From Phenylobacterium conjunctum (GTDB lineage Bacteria > Pseudomonadota > Alphaproteobacteria > Caulobacterales > Caulobacteraceae): DNA of 64,000 nt. Every line of letters begins with the position of its first letter. Positions within the stretch are counted from its first letter, which is position 1. Made by a program: the position numbers and the translations under genes. This document shows positions 39,901-45,609 of this stretch, piece by piece. The notes below the pieces were generated by a model. It was given only the letters and a program-made list of their open reading frames with translations, searched no databases and was not told the DNA's origin. The DNA lies in the NCBI RefSeq assembly GCF_042679085.1, contig NZ_JBHTLQ010000005.1:1-64000 (forward strand), written 5' to 3'.

Positions 39901-42024
39901 GCCACCCAGCTGCGGAGCCTGACCACCACCGACTTCGGCGAACTCAGCTCCACCCAGGTCGGCGCCCTCAGCGCCACCCAACTGGGCGCGCTGTCGGCGA
40001 CCAACGTCTCGGGCCTCGACGCCACGACCGTCGGCGTCCTGTCGACCACCCAGGTGCGCGGCCTGACCTCGACCCAGCTTGGCGCCCTCAGCACCACGGA
40101 CATCGGCGAGCTGTCCTCGACCCAGGTCGGGGCCCTGACCTCGACCCAGCTCGGGGCGCTGACGGCCACCGCCGTCTCGGCGCTGGACGCCACCCAGGTG
40201 GGCGCGCTCACGACCACGCAACTGCGCGGCCTGACCACGACCCAGCTGGCGGGCCTGTCCACCACCGACATCGGCGAGCTGTCCTCGACCCAGGTCGGCG
40301 GACTGGCCACGACTCAACTGGCGGCCCTCAACGCCACCAACGTCTCGGCCCTGGATGCGACCCAGGTCGGCGCCCTGAGCGCCACCCAGGTCCGCGCCCT
40401 GACCTCGACGCAACTCGGCGGCCTCTCGACCACCGATATCGGCGAGCTGTCCTCGACCCAGGTCGGCGCCCTGGCCACCACCCAGGTCGCGGGCCTCGCC
40501 ACGACCCAGGTGGGCGCGCTCAGCACCACCCAGATCGGCGGTCTCAGCTCGACCCAGCTCGGGGCGCTCACCACCACCAACCTGTCGAATCTGGACGCCA
40601 CCCAGGTCGGCGCCCTGACCACCACCCAGGTGCAGGGTCTGACCGCGACCCAGCTGCGGGCGCTCACCACCACCGACTTCGGTGAGCTGTCCTCCACCCA
40701 GATCGGCGCTCTGACGGCCACCCAGCTGGGCTCGCTGTCGGCGACCAATATCTCCGACCTCGACGCCACCACGGTCGGCGCCTTGAGCACCACCCAGGTT
40801 CGCGGCCTGACCACCACCCAGGTGGCCGGCCTGTCGGCCACCGACGTCGGCGAACTGACCTCCACCCAGGTCGGCGCGCTCTCGACCACCCAGCTCTCGG
40901 CGCTGACGGCGACCGCGGCCTCGGCCCTCGACGCCACCCAGGTCGGAACCCTGACCGCCACCCAGATCCGGTCGCTCACCACGACCCAGCTGGGCGGTCT
41001 GTCGACCACCGATATCGGCGAACTGTCCTCGACCCAGGTCGGCGCCCTGGCCACCACCCAGGTGGCGGCCCTCAGCGCCACCAATGTCGGCGCGCTCTCG
41101 ACCACCCAGCTGGGCGGCCTGAGCTCGACCCAGCTGGCCTCGGTCACCAACACCGGCCTGTCCGCGCTGGACGCCACCCAGGTCTCCGCCCTGACCACCA
41201 CCCAGGTGCGGGGCCTGACCACGACCCAGATCCGGTCGCTGAGCACCACCGACTTCGCCGAGCTCACCTCGACGCAGATCGGCGCCCTGACCAGCACCCA
41301 GATTTCCGGCATCTCGGCGGCCAACCTGTCCGCCATGGACGCCACGACGGTGGGCGTGCTCTCGACGACCCAGCTCCAGGGCCTCTCGACCATCCAGCTC
41401 GTGGGCCTGACCAGCACGGATATCGGTGACTTCAGCTCGACCCAGATCGCCGGCCTGACCTCGACCCAGCTCGGCTCGCTGACCGCCACGACCTTCTCGG
41501 CGCTCGACGCCACCCAGGTCAGCGGCCTCAGCTCCACCCAGGTCCGGGGCCTCAGCTCCGGCCAGGTGGCGGCGCTGACGGAGACCGATATCGGCGAGCT
41601 GACCTCGACCCAGATCACCGGCCTGACGCCGACCCAGCTTTCGGCCCTGTCCACGACCAGCCTCTCGGCCCTGGACGCCACCCAGATGGGCGCGCTCTCC
41701 GGAACCCAGCTGCGCGGCATGTCCACGACCCAGGTCCGGGCGCTGAGCACGACGGATATCGGGGAGCTGTCCACGACCCAGATCGGCGCCCTGACCTCGA
41801 CCCAGATGGGCGCCCTGACCACCACGGTGATCAGCGCCCTGACCACGACCCAGATGACCGGGCTCTCGACGACCCAGATCCCGGGTCTGACCACCACCCA
41901 GATCGACTACCTGTCGACGACCAATATCTCGGCGCTGTCCTTCAGCCAGGCTGAGGCCTTCACCACGACCCAGGTCCAGTCGCTGGATAACGACCAGATC
42001 GTGGCCTACCTCAACATCACCTGA
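30982..42024 (+). CDS. Giant Ser/Thr-rich octapeptide-repeat protein (about 3,680 residues)
   Basis: An uninterrupted frame of 3,680 residues from ATG 30982 (GGGGA about 7 bases upstream). Almost the whole chain is ~460 tandem octads [S/T/D]-x-T-x-[V/I/L]-x-[A/G/S/E]-L, for example STTQVRAL, SSTQVGAL, STTDIGEL, DATQVGAL. Octads STTDIGEL and DATQVGAL recur at set places, marking 7- and 10-octad blocks. One break near residue 78 (SDSVSFSSNQ) and a slightly different end (YLNIT) are the only departures. I saw no Cys or Trp; Asp/Glu outnumber Arg, and Lys and His are nearly absent. There is no Sec signal or membrane helix. Ser/Thr-x-x-Gln/Asp could cap short helices, giving a solenoid, though a beta-solenoid is possible. 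A surface adhesin or structural filament exported by another route is the best guess. Confidence 0.85.
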   Translation: MGISALSAAQISALSTSTIQALSTTDIQALSSTQIAAINTSGIGVLDATQLGALSSTQVRGLTTTQISYLSDSVSFSSNQLMVLNGAQLNALSTTQIAGLDATEIGVLSSTQLSGLSATHVSDLTATQVGSLSTTQVRGLTSTQLAGLSTTDIGELSSTQVSAFSTSQISALSVTNVGALSTTQIGGLSSTQIGALSVAKLSAFDATQMGALSTTQISGLTSTQLNGLSTTDFGELTSTQIGGLTSTQLGALSATNFSSLDATTVGALTETQIRGVTATQMRALSTTDIGELSSTQVGVLSSTQVASLSATNFSALDATQVGALSTTQLRGVTSDQMRGLNTTDIGELNSTQVGALATTQLAALSATNVSALDATQVGALSTTQVRALTTTQLGGLSTTDVGEMSSTQVGALATTQLAALSTTNISALSTTQLGALTPTQISALSATAVSGLDATQVGALTTTQIGGLTGTQLRALSTTDFGELSTTQLGALTATQLSSLSATNVSALDATTVGNLSTTQVRGLTTTQLAGLSTTDIGELSSTQVGALAPTQLAALSATNISALDATQVGALSTTQVRALTADQMRGLSTTDIGELSSTQVGALATTQVAALSATNVSALDGTQVGALSATQVRALTSTQLGGLSTTDIGELSSTQVGSLATTQLSALSTTNIGALSTTQLGGLTSTQLGGLTATALSTLDETQVGALTTTQVGGLTTTQLRALSTTDFAELSATQIGALTSTQLGALSATNLSSLDATTTGALTTTQLRGLTTTQMAGLSTTDVGELTSTQIGSLASTQLGALTATALSALDATQVGALSTTQLRGLTTTQVAGLSTTDIGELSSTQIGSLATTQLAALSSTNVSALDATQVGTLSATQVRALTSTQLGGLSTTDIGELSSTQVGALTATQLGALSTTNIGALSTTQIGGLTSTQLGALSATALSTLDATQVGALSTTQVGGLTSTQLRGLSTTDFGDLTTTQVGSLSATQLGALSTTNLSALDATTMGGLTATQLRGLTTTQMAGLSTTDIGELSSTQVGGLATTQLAALTSTNVSALDATQIGALSTTQVRALTTTQLGGLSTTDIGELSSTQVGALATTQIAALSTTNIGALSTTQIGGLTPTQISALSATAVTGLDATQVGALSTTQIGGLTGTQLRALTTTDFGELSTTQLGALTATQLASLSATNVSALDATTVGNLSTTQVRGLTTTQLAGLSTTDVGELSSTQVGALTQTQLGALTPTALSALDATQVGALSTTQLRGLTTTQVAGLSTTDIGELSSTQIGSLATTQLAALNSTNVSALDATQVGTLNATQVRALTSTQLGGLSTTDIGELSSTQVGALTQTQLAALSTTNIGALSTTQLGGLTSTQVGGLTNTALSALDATQVGALTTTQVGGLTSTQVRALSTTDFGELSTTQVGALSAAQLGALSTTNLSALDATTMGGLTATQLRGLTTTQMAGLSTTDIGELSSTQIGGLATTQLAALTATNVSALDATQVGALSTTQVRALTTTQLGGLSTTDIGELSSTQVGALATTQIAALSTTNIGALSTTQIGGLTPTQISALSATAVTGLDATQVGALSTTQIGGLTGTQLRALTTTDFGELSTTQLGALSATQLASLSATNVSALDATTVGNLSTTQVRGLTTTQLAGLSTTDVGELSSTQVGALTQTQLGALTPTALSALDATQVGALSTTQLRGLTTTQVAGLSTTDIGELSSTQIGSLATTQLAALNSTNVSALDATQVGSLNATQVRALTSTQLGGLSTTDIGELSSTQVGALTQTQLAALSTTNIGALSTTQLGGLTSTQVGGLTNTALSALDATQVGALTTTQVGGLTSTQLRALSTTDFGDLTTTQVGSLSATQLGALSTTNLSALEATTMGGLSATQLRGLTTTQMAGLSTTDIGELSSTQVGGLATTQLAALTSTNVSALDATQVGALSTTQVRALTTTQLGGLSTSDIGELSSTQVGALATTQIAALSTTNISALSTTQIGGLTPTQISALSATAVTGLDATQVGALSTTQIGGLTGTQLRALTTTDFGELSTTQLGALSATQLASLSATNVSALDATTVGNLSTTQVRGLTTTQLAGLSTTDVGELSSTQVGSLTQTQLGALTATALSALDATQVGALSTTQLRGLTTTQVAGLSTTDIGELSSTQIGSLATTQLAALSSTNVSALDATQVGTLNATQVRALTSTQLGGLSTTDIGELSSTQVGALATTQLAALSTTNIGALSTTQVGGLTSTQLGALSATALSTLDATQVGALNATQVGGLTATQLRALTTTDFGDLTTTQVAGLTATQLGALSTTNLSALDATTMGGLTATQLRGLTTTQMAGLSTTDIGELSSTQIGGLATTQLAALTATNVSALDATQVGALSTTQVRALTTTQLGGLSTTDIGELSSTQVGALATTQIAALSTTNIGALSTTQIGGLTPTQISALSATAVTGLDATQVGALSTTQIGGLTGTQLRALTTTDFGELSTTQLGALSATQLASLSATNVSALDATTVGNLSTTQVRGLTTTQLAGLSTTDVGELSSTQVGALTQTQLGALTQTALSALDATQVGALSTTQLRGLTITQVGGLSTTDIGELSSTQIGSLATTQLAALNATNVSALDATQVGSLNATQVRALTSTQLGGLSTTDIGELSSTQVGALTSTQLAALSTTNVGALSTTQLGGLTSTQVGGLTTTALSTLDATQVGSLSTTQVGGLTATQLRTLTTTDFGDLTATQVGALSATQLAALSATNLSALDATTTGALTVTQVRGLTTTQMAGLSTTDIGELTSTQVGALSSTQLGALTPTALSALDATQVGALTTTQLRGLTTTQVAGISTTDIGELSSTQIGSLATTQLAALNATNVSALDATQVGTLNATQMRALTSTQLGGLSTTDIGELSSTQVGALTGTQLAALSSTNVGALSTTQLGGLTSTQVGALTATALSTLDATQVGALTTTQVGGLTATQLRSLTTTDFGELSSTQVGALSATQLGALSATNVSGLDATTVGVLSTTQVRGLTSTQLGALSTTDIGELSSTQVGALTSTQLGALTATAVSALDATQVGALTTTQLRGLTTTQLAGLSTTDIGELSSTQVGGLATTQLAALNATNVSALDATQVGALSATQVRALTSTQLGGLSTTDIGELSSTQVGALATTQVAGLATTQVGALSTTQIGGLSSTQLGALTTTNLSNLDATQVGALTTTQVQGLTATQLRALTTTDFGELSSTQIGALTATQLGSLSATNISDLDATTVGALSTTQVRGLTTTQVAGLSATDVGELTSTQVGALSTTQLSALTATAASALDATQVGTLTATQIRSLTTTQLGGLSTTDIGELSSTQVGALATTQVAALSATNVGALSTTQLGGLSSTQLASVTNTGLSALDATQVSALTTTQVRGLTTTQIRSLSTTDFAELTSTQIGALTSTQISGISAANLSAMDATTVGVLSTTQLQGLSTIQLVGLTSTDIGDFSSTQIAGLTSTQLGSLTATTFSALDATQVSGLSSTQVRGLSSGQVAALTETDIGELTSTQITGLTPTQLSALSTTSLSALDATQMGALSGTQLRGMSTTQVRALSTTDIGELSTTQIGALTSTQMGALTTTVISALTTTQMTGLSTTQIPGLTTTQIDYLSTTNISALSFSQAEAFTTTQVQSLDNDQIVAYLNIT
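30991..42008 (+). repeat. 24-bp tandem coding repeat, about 460 units
   Basis: Each octad is encoded by 24 bp, typically ctgtcgaccacccaggtc plus six more bases. Third positions vary (ctg/ctc, acc/acg, tcg/agc), so units are diverged at the DNA level while the protein pattern holds, indicating purifying selection. There are no stops or frame slips across 11 kb. Confidence 0.9.
33061..39660 (+). repeat. 1,320-bp higher-order repeats inside the giant gene
   Basis: The TPTQISAL-SATAVTGL-DATQVGAL junction recurs with SATAVTGL second codons at 34381, 35701, 37021 and 38341, exactly 1,320 bp (55 octads) apart. A more diverged copy in the same phase starts at 33061. Flanking copies are offset by 744 bp (32317 to 33061) and 1,488 bp (38341 to 39829), all multiples of 24. 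The three units from 34381 to 38340 are nearly identical in protein. The pattern points to unequal recombination of a 55-octad module. Confidence 0.85.
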
Positions 42025-42046
42025 GGCGGTTCGCCGTCCAGGTCAG

Positions 42047-42077
42047 GGCCGGGCGTCTCACGACGTCCGGCCTTTTT
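42047..42077 (+). terminator. Strong Rho-independent terminator after the giant gene
   Basis: GGCCGGGCGT (42047-42056) pairs with ACGTCCGGCC (42063-42072), with one G-U pair and loop CTCACG, followed by TTTTT (42073-42077). It implies that the giant gene is transcribed separately from the glycosyltransferase cluster. Confidence 0.88.
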
Positions 42078-42194
42078 CGTGCGCGACAATTCGCCGGGGA
42101 GGGCGGGGCAGGGGAGCCCGCACCCGAATTGGTTCCCTAGGCTGGGCGTGCGATGATTTGTTAAGACGAATCGTCAGGCGCATCCGGGGGCGCG

Positions 42195-44288
42195 ATGTCC
42201 GAAGCAGCCTTCATCTCCGCGGTCCAGAAGATCACCAGCGCCCAGCTCGACCTGGGCGGTGTGATCACGGCCGCCGGTGAGCAGCTGCAGGCCGGCCAGC
42301 CCACCCTGGCGCAACAGCTCTATCGCATCTGGCTGCAGTTCAACCCGGATCATCCCCAGGCCTATGTCGCCCACTTCAACCGGGCCGGCCTGCACATGGA
42401 CGCGGGCGACCTGGCCGGCGCCAACGAGGCTCTGTCCGCCGCCGTGGCGCTGAACCCGGACTTCCCGCCCGCCTACATCAACCTGGGCGGGGTGCTGGAG
42501 CGCAGCGGCGATCCGGAAGGCGCCATCGGCAAGTGGCGCGAGGTCCTGACCCGCCAGGCCCAGGTCACCGGTCCCGCCATCGGCTACAGCGTCGCCGCCT
42601 TGAAGCAGATCGGCCGGGTGCTCGCCGACCACCAGCAGCTAGAGCCCGCCGAGGCCGCCCTGCAGCAGAGCCTGTCGCTCAATCCGTGCCAATACGACGT
42701 GCTCGGCCAGTATCTCGCCCTGCGCATGGGCCAGTGCAAATGGCCGGTGACGGTCCCGTGGGAGGGCATGGACCGCAAGGCGCTGGTCTCCGGCGTCCAT
42801 CCCCTGTCCATGGGCGTCTATACCGACGATCCCATGCTGCAGCTGGCCGCCGCCAGCAACTATACGCGCGAGATGATCGATACCCGGCCGGAGGCCCAGA
42901 TCGCCTCGGACCGCCGCTTCGCCCCCATCGACCTGACCGGCCGTCGCCTGCGTGTCGGCTATGTCTCCTCCGACCTGCGCGACCATGCCGTCGGCTACCT
43001 GATGGCCGAGCTGTTCGAGGTGCATGACCGCGAGAAGATCGAGGTCTTCGCCTATTACTGTGGGCCGGCCGCGCGGGACGGACTGAACGCCCGCATCAAG
43101 GGCGCGGTGGAACACTGGACCGACATCCGGGCCTTGAGCGACGAAGCCGCCGCCGCGGCCATCGCCGCCGACGGGATCGACATTCTGGTGGACGTCAACG
43201 GCCACACCCGCGACGCCAAGAGCGGGGTCTTCTCCCGCCATCCGGCCCCGATCCAGGTCAACTGGCTGGGTTATCCCGGCACCATGGGCGGACCGCACCA
43301 CCACTACATCGTGGCCGATCCCCTGATCATCCCGCCGGGCTTCGAGATCTACTATTCTGAAAAGGTCGTGCGGCTGCCCTGCTACCAGCCCAATGACCGC
43401 AAGCGCGCCGTCGACGCGGAGCGGCCCAGCCGCGCCGACGCCGGCCTGCCGGACGACGCCTTCGTCTTCTGCTGCTTCAACGGCCCGCAGAAGATCAGCC
43501 GCTTCACCTTCGCCCGCTGGATGGAGATCCTGTCGCGCACGCCGAACAGCGTGCTGTGGCTGCTGCACAGTTCCGAGGACGTCCACGCCCGGCTGCGGGG
43601 CTACGCCGAACAGGCCGGGATCGCGCCGGAGCGCCTGATCTTCGCGCCCAAGCAGCACAACGCCCAGCATCTGGCGCGCTATCCGCTGGCCGACCTGTTC
43701 CTCGACACCTCGCCCTATGGCGCCCACACCACGGCCTCCGACGCCCTGTGGATGGGCGTGCCGGTCCTGACCCTGCCGGGGCGCAGCTTCGCCTCGCGGG
43801 TCTGCGCCAGCCTGGTGACCGCCGCCGGCCTGGGCGATCTCGTGGCGACCAGCGCCCAGGACTATGTGGACCGCGCCGTCGCCCTGGCCCACGCCCCGGC
43901 CGAGGTCGAGGCGCTGAAGGCTCGACTGGCGGCCGGTCGCGACACCTGTGACCTGTTCAACACCGACAAGCTGGTGACCCAGCTGGAAGGCCTCTATGCG
44001 GGCATGGTCGCCGACTATCGCGAGGGGCGTCCGCCCCGGCCCGACCTGACCAATCTTGAGGCCTATTTCGCGGTCGGCGCCGACCTGGACCATGAGGGCC
44101 AGGAGATGCTGCTGCGGCAGGACTACGAGCAGGTCTACAAGGACCGGCTCGCCCTGCGCCATCTCCTGCAACCCCTGCCGGCCGACACCCGTCTGTGGAC
44201 CGAGGCCGACATCGCCTGGGCCGAGGGCCTGGTCGGCGGCGGCGCGGCTGTCACGCCCTTTCCCCGCAAGCGCGCCGCCGGCGACTGA
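42195..44288 (+). CDS. TPR-containing GT41 glycosyltransferase (O-GlcNAc transferase/SPINDLY-like)
   Basis: 697 residues. TPR-like helices occupy roughly 1-165 (for example ANEALSAAVALNPDFPPAYINLG, shown as ALSAAVALNPDFPPAYINLG). The GT41 catalytic region starts near 250: RRLRVGYVSSDLRDHAVGYLM with the OGT-type His; PIQVNWLGYPGTMGGPHHHYI; CCFNGPQKISRFTFARWMEIL with the UDP-binding Lys; and LFLDTSPYGAHTTASDALWMG, VPVLTLPGRSFASRVCASL. These match the order and spacing of OGT. No signal peptide, so cytoplasmic. Bacterial relatives (HMW1C, flagellin glycosyltransferases) modify adhesins or flagellins encoded nearby. It is the first gene of a same-strand cluster that follows the Ser/Thr-rich giant protein, its obvious candidate acceptor. 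Donor sugar is inferred, not seen. Confidence 0.92.
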   Translation: MSEAAFISAVQKITSAQLDLGGVITAAGEQLQAGQPTLAQQLYRIWLQFNPDHPQAYVAHFNRAGLHMDAGDLAGANEALSAAVALNPDFPPAYINLGGVLERSGDPEGAIGKWREVLTRQAQVTGPAIGYSVAALKQIGRVLADHQQLEPAEAALQQSLSLNPCQYDVLGQYLALRMGQCKWPVTVPWEGMDRKALVSGVHPLSMGVYTDDPMLQLAAASNYTREMIDTRPEAQIASDRRFAPIDLTGRRLRVGYVSSDLRDHAVGYLMAELFEVHDREKIEVFAYYCGPAARDGLNARIKGAVEHWTDIRALSDEAAAAAIAADGIDILVDVNGHTRDAKSGVFSRHPAPIQVNWLGYPGTMGGPHHHYIVADPLIIPPGFEIYYSEKVVRLPCYQPNDRKRAVDAERPSRADAGLPDDAFVFCCFNGPQKISRFTFARWMEILSRTPNSVLWLLHSSEDVHARLRGYAEQAGIAPERLIFAPKQHNAQHLARYPLADLFLDTSPYGAHTTASDALWMGVPVLTLPGRSFASRVCASLVTAAGLGDLVATSAQDYVDRAVALAHAPAEVEALKARLAAGRDTCDLFNTDKLVTQLEGLYAGMVADYREGRPPRPDLTNLEAYFAVGADLDHEGQEMLLRQDYEQVYKDRLALRHLLQPLPADTRLWTEADIAWAEGLVGGGAAVTPFPRKRAAGD

Positions 44289-44301
44289 CCTGAACCCTTA
44301 A

Positions 44302-44316
44302 GCCCGCACCGCGGGC
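44302..44316 (+). terminator. Short hairpin between the GT41 and methyltransferase genes
   Basis: GCCCGC (44302-44307) pairs with GCGGGC (44311-44316) around ACC, in the 43-bp gap. With no T-run it is more likely an attenuator or mRNA processing/stability element than a full stop. Confidence 0.3.
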
Positions 44317-44331
44317 CAGCCTGGACCACCA

Positions 44332-45609
44332 ATGAACCGAGACGTGCTGCAAGGCCTGCGCTTCCAGGGCTATTCGCCCCGGACCCTGCTCGACGTGGGC
44401 GCCCATCTGGGCGGCTTCTCGGTGTCGTTCCTGGACGTCTTCCCGACCTGCGTCCCCACCCTGGTCGAGCCCAATCCGCACTGCCAGGACGATCTGGCGC
44501 GCCTGCCGTTCGAGCGCCACGCCGTGGCCGCCTCCTCGGAATCGGGGACGGCGGAGATGTTCCTGACCCAGGAATGGCTGCAGTCCACGGGCAGCTCGCT
44601 CTATCGCGAGAACACCGCCTTCTTCCGCGACGAGGTGTTGGTGAAGCAGGAGGTGCCGAAGGTGCGCCTCGACGACCTGTTCGCCGGCCGCCGCTTCGAC
44701 TTCGTCAAGATCGACACCCAAGGCTCGGAACTGGACGTGCTCCAGGGCGGCCAGGCTGTGCTGCGCCAGGCCGACTACATCCTGATCGAGGTCTCCCTGG
44801 TCGACTACAATATCGGCGGCGCCCAGGCCGAGGCGGTGTTCGCTCAGATGGCGGCCATGGGCTTCCGCTGCGCCGACGTCACCGAGTTCCACCGCCTGCG
44901 CGGCGTCGCCGACGGCGGCCTGCTGCAGATGGACTTCCTGTTCGAAAAGATCGTCCAGCGGCCCAGCCAGAACTACGGCTATGGAACCCTGCACGGCCAC
45001 GACGCCCTGCTGGAGTGGCTCAAGGCCCAGAAGGCCCGCTGCCCGGAATTCAGCGTCATCGACGTGGGCGCGGCCGCCAACCCCTGGACCGCGGAGGTGC
45101 TGAACGCCACCTTCGACATGAACGACACCCAGGTGGCGCCCCTGCATTTCCGGGGCAATTTCAACGACGCCCGCAGTTGGGACGCGGTCCTGCAGCACGT
45201 GGCGCGGAACGGCCGCTTCTCCTACTGCGTCTGCTCCCACACCCTGGAAGACCTGGCCTATCCGGCCATGGCCCTGGAGATGCTGCCCCGCATCGCCGAG
45301 GCCGGCTACATCGCCGTGCCCTCACGCTATCTGGAGAGCCTGCGACCCGAGGGGCCGTATCGCGGCTTCATCCATCACCGCTGGGTGCTGGACAATATGG
45401 GCGATGAACTGGTCCTGGCGCCCAAGATCCCGCTACTCGAACACCTGGCCCTGACGGGCGAGGCGGAATGGCCTGAGGCCCGCGACCGCTTCGAGTTCCA
45501 GATGCACTGGCGTGGCGCGATCAGCTTCACCCCGATGAACGGCGACTATCTGGGTCCGACCCGCAACGCCGTGATCGGCATGTACGGCCAGTTCTTCGAT
45601 CGGCCATGA
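44332..45609 (+). CDS. FkbM-family methyltransferase fused to a second methyltransferase-like domain
   Basis: 425 residues in two halves. Residues 1-~205 form an FkbM-type SAM-dependent methyltransferase: TLLDVGAHLGGFS (SAM loop), LVEPNPHC, VRLDDLFAG and DFVKIDTQGSELDVLQGG, the family hallmark. Residues ~230-425 start again with FSVIDVGAAANPW and contain YCVCSHTLEDLAYP, so they look like a second Rossmann methyltransferase or a degenerate copy. FkbM enzymes O-methylate sugars or glycan-modified products. Its last four bases overlap the next ATG (ATGA). In this cluster it could methylate the sugar placed by the GT41 enzyme. Without a signal peptide it would act in the cytoplasm. Confidence 0.85.
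   Translation: MNRDVLQGLRFQGYSPRTLLDVGAHLGGFSVSFLDVFPTCVPTLVEPNPHCQDDLARLPFERHAVAASSESGTAEMFLTQEWLQSTGSSLYRENTAFFRDEVLVKQEVPKVRLDDLFAGRRFDFVKIDTQGSELDVLQGGQAVLRQADYILIEVSLVDYNIGGAQAEAVFAQMAAMGFRCADVTEFHRLRGVADGGLLQMDFLFEKIVQRPSQNYGYGTLHGHDALLEWLKAQKARCPEFSVIDVGAAANPWTAEVLNATFDMNDTQVAPLHFRGNFNDARSWDAVLQHVARNGRFSYCVCSHTLEDLAYPAMALEMLPRIAEAGYIAVPSRYLESLRPEGPYRGFIHHRWVLDNMGDELVLAPKIPLLEHLALTGEAEWPEARDRFEFQMHWRGAISFTPMNGDYLGPTRNAVIGMYGQFFDRP

Noticed and set aside
31000..41897. Several open frames of 300-1,200 codons on the minus strand and in other frames across the giant gene
   Set aside because: The 24-bp repeat is a multiple of three, so any frame free of stops in one unit stays open throughout. 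These frames encode only Arg/Gly/Gln- or Val/Trp-Ser-Pro-type low complexity and have no ribosome sites.
30982..42024. Repeat array mistaken for CRISPR or satellite DNA
   Set aside because: Units are contiguous without unique spacers, stay in frame, and conserve the amino-acid pattern with synonymous drift; this is a coding repeat.
42150..42175. CtrA site (TTAA-N7-TTAA) before the GT41 gene
   Set aside because: Only a single TTAA (in TTGTTAAGACG) is present; the paired half-site is missing.
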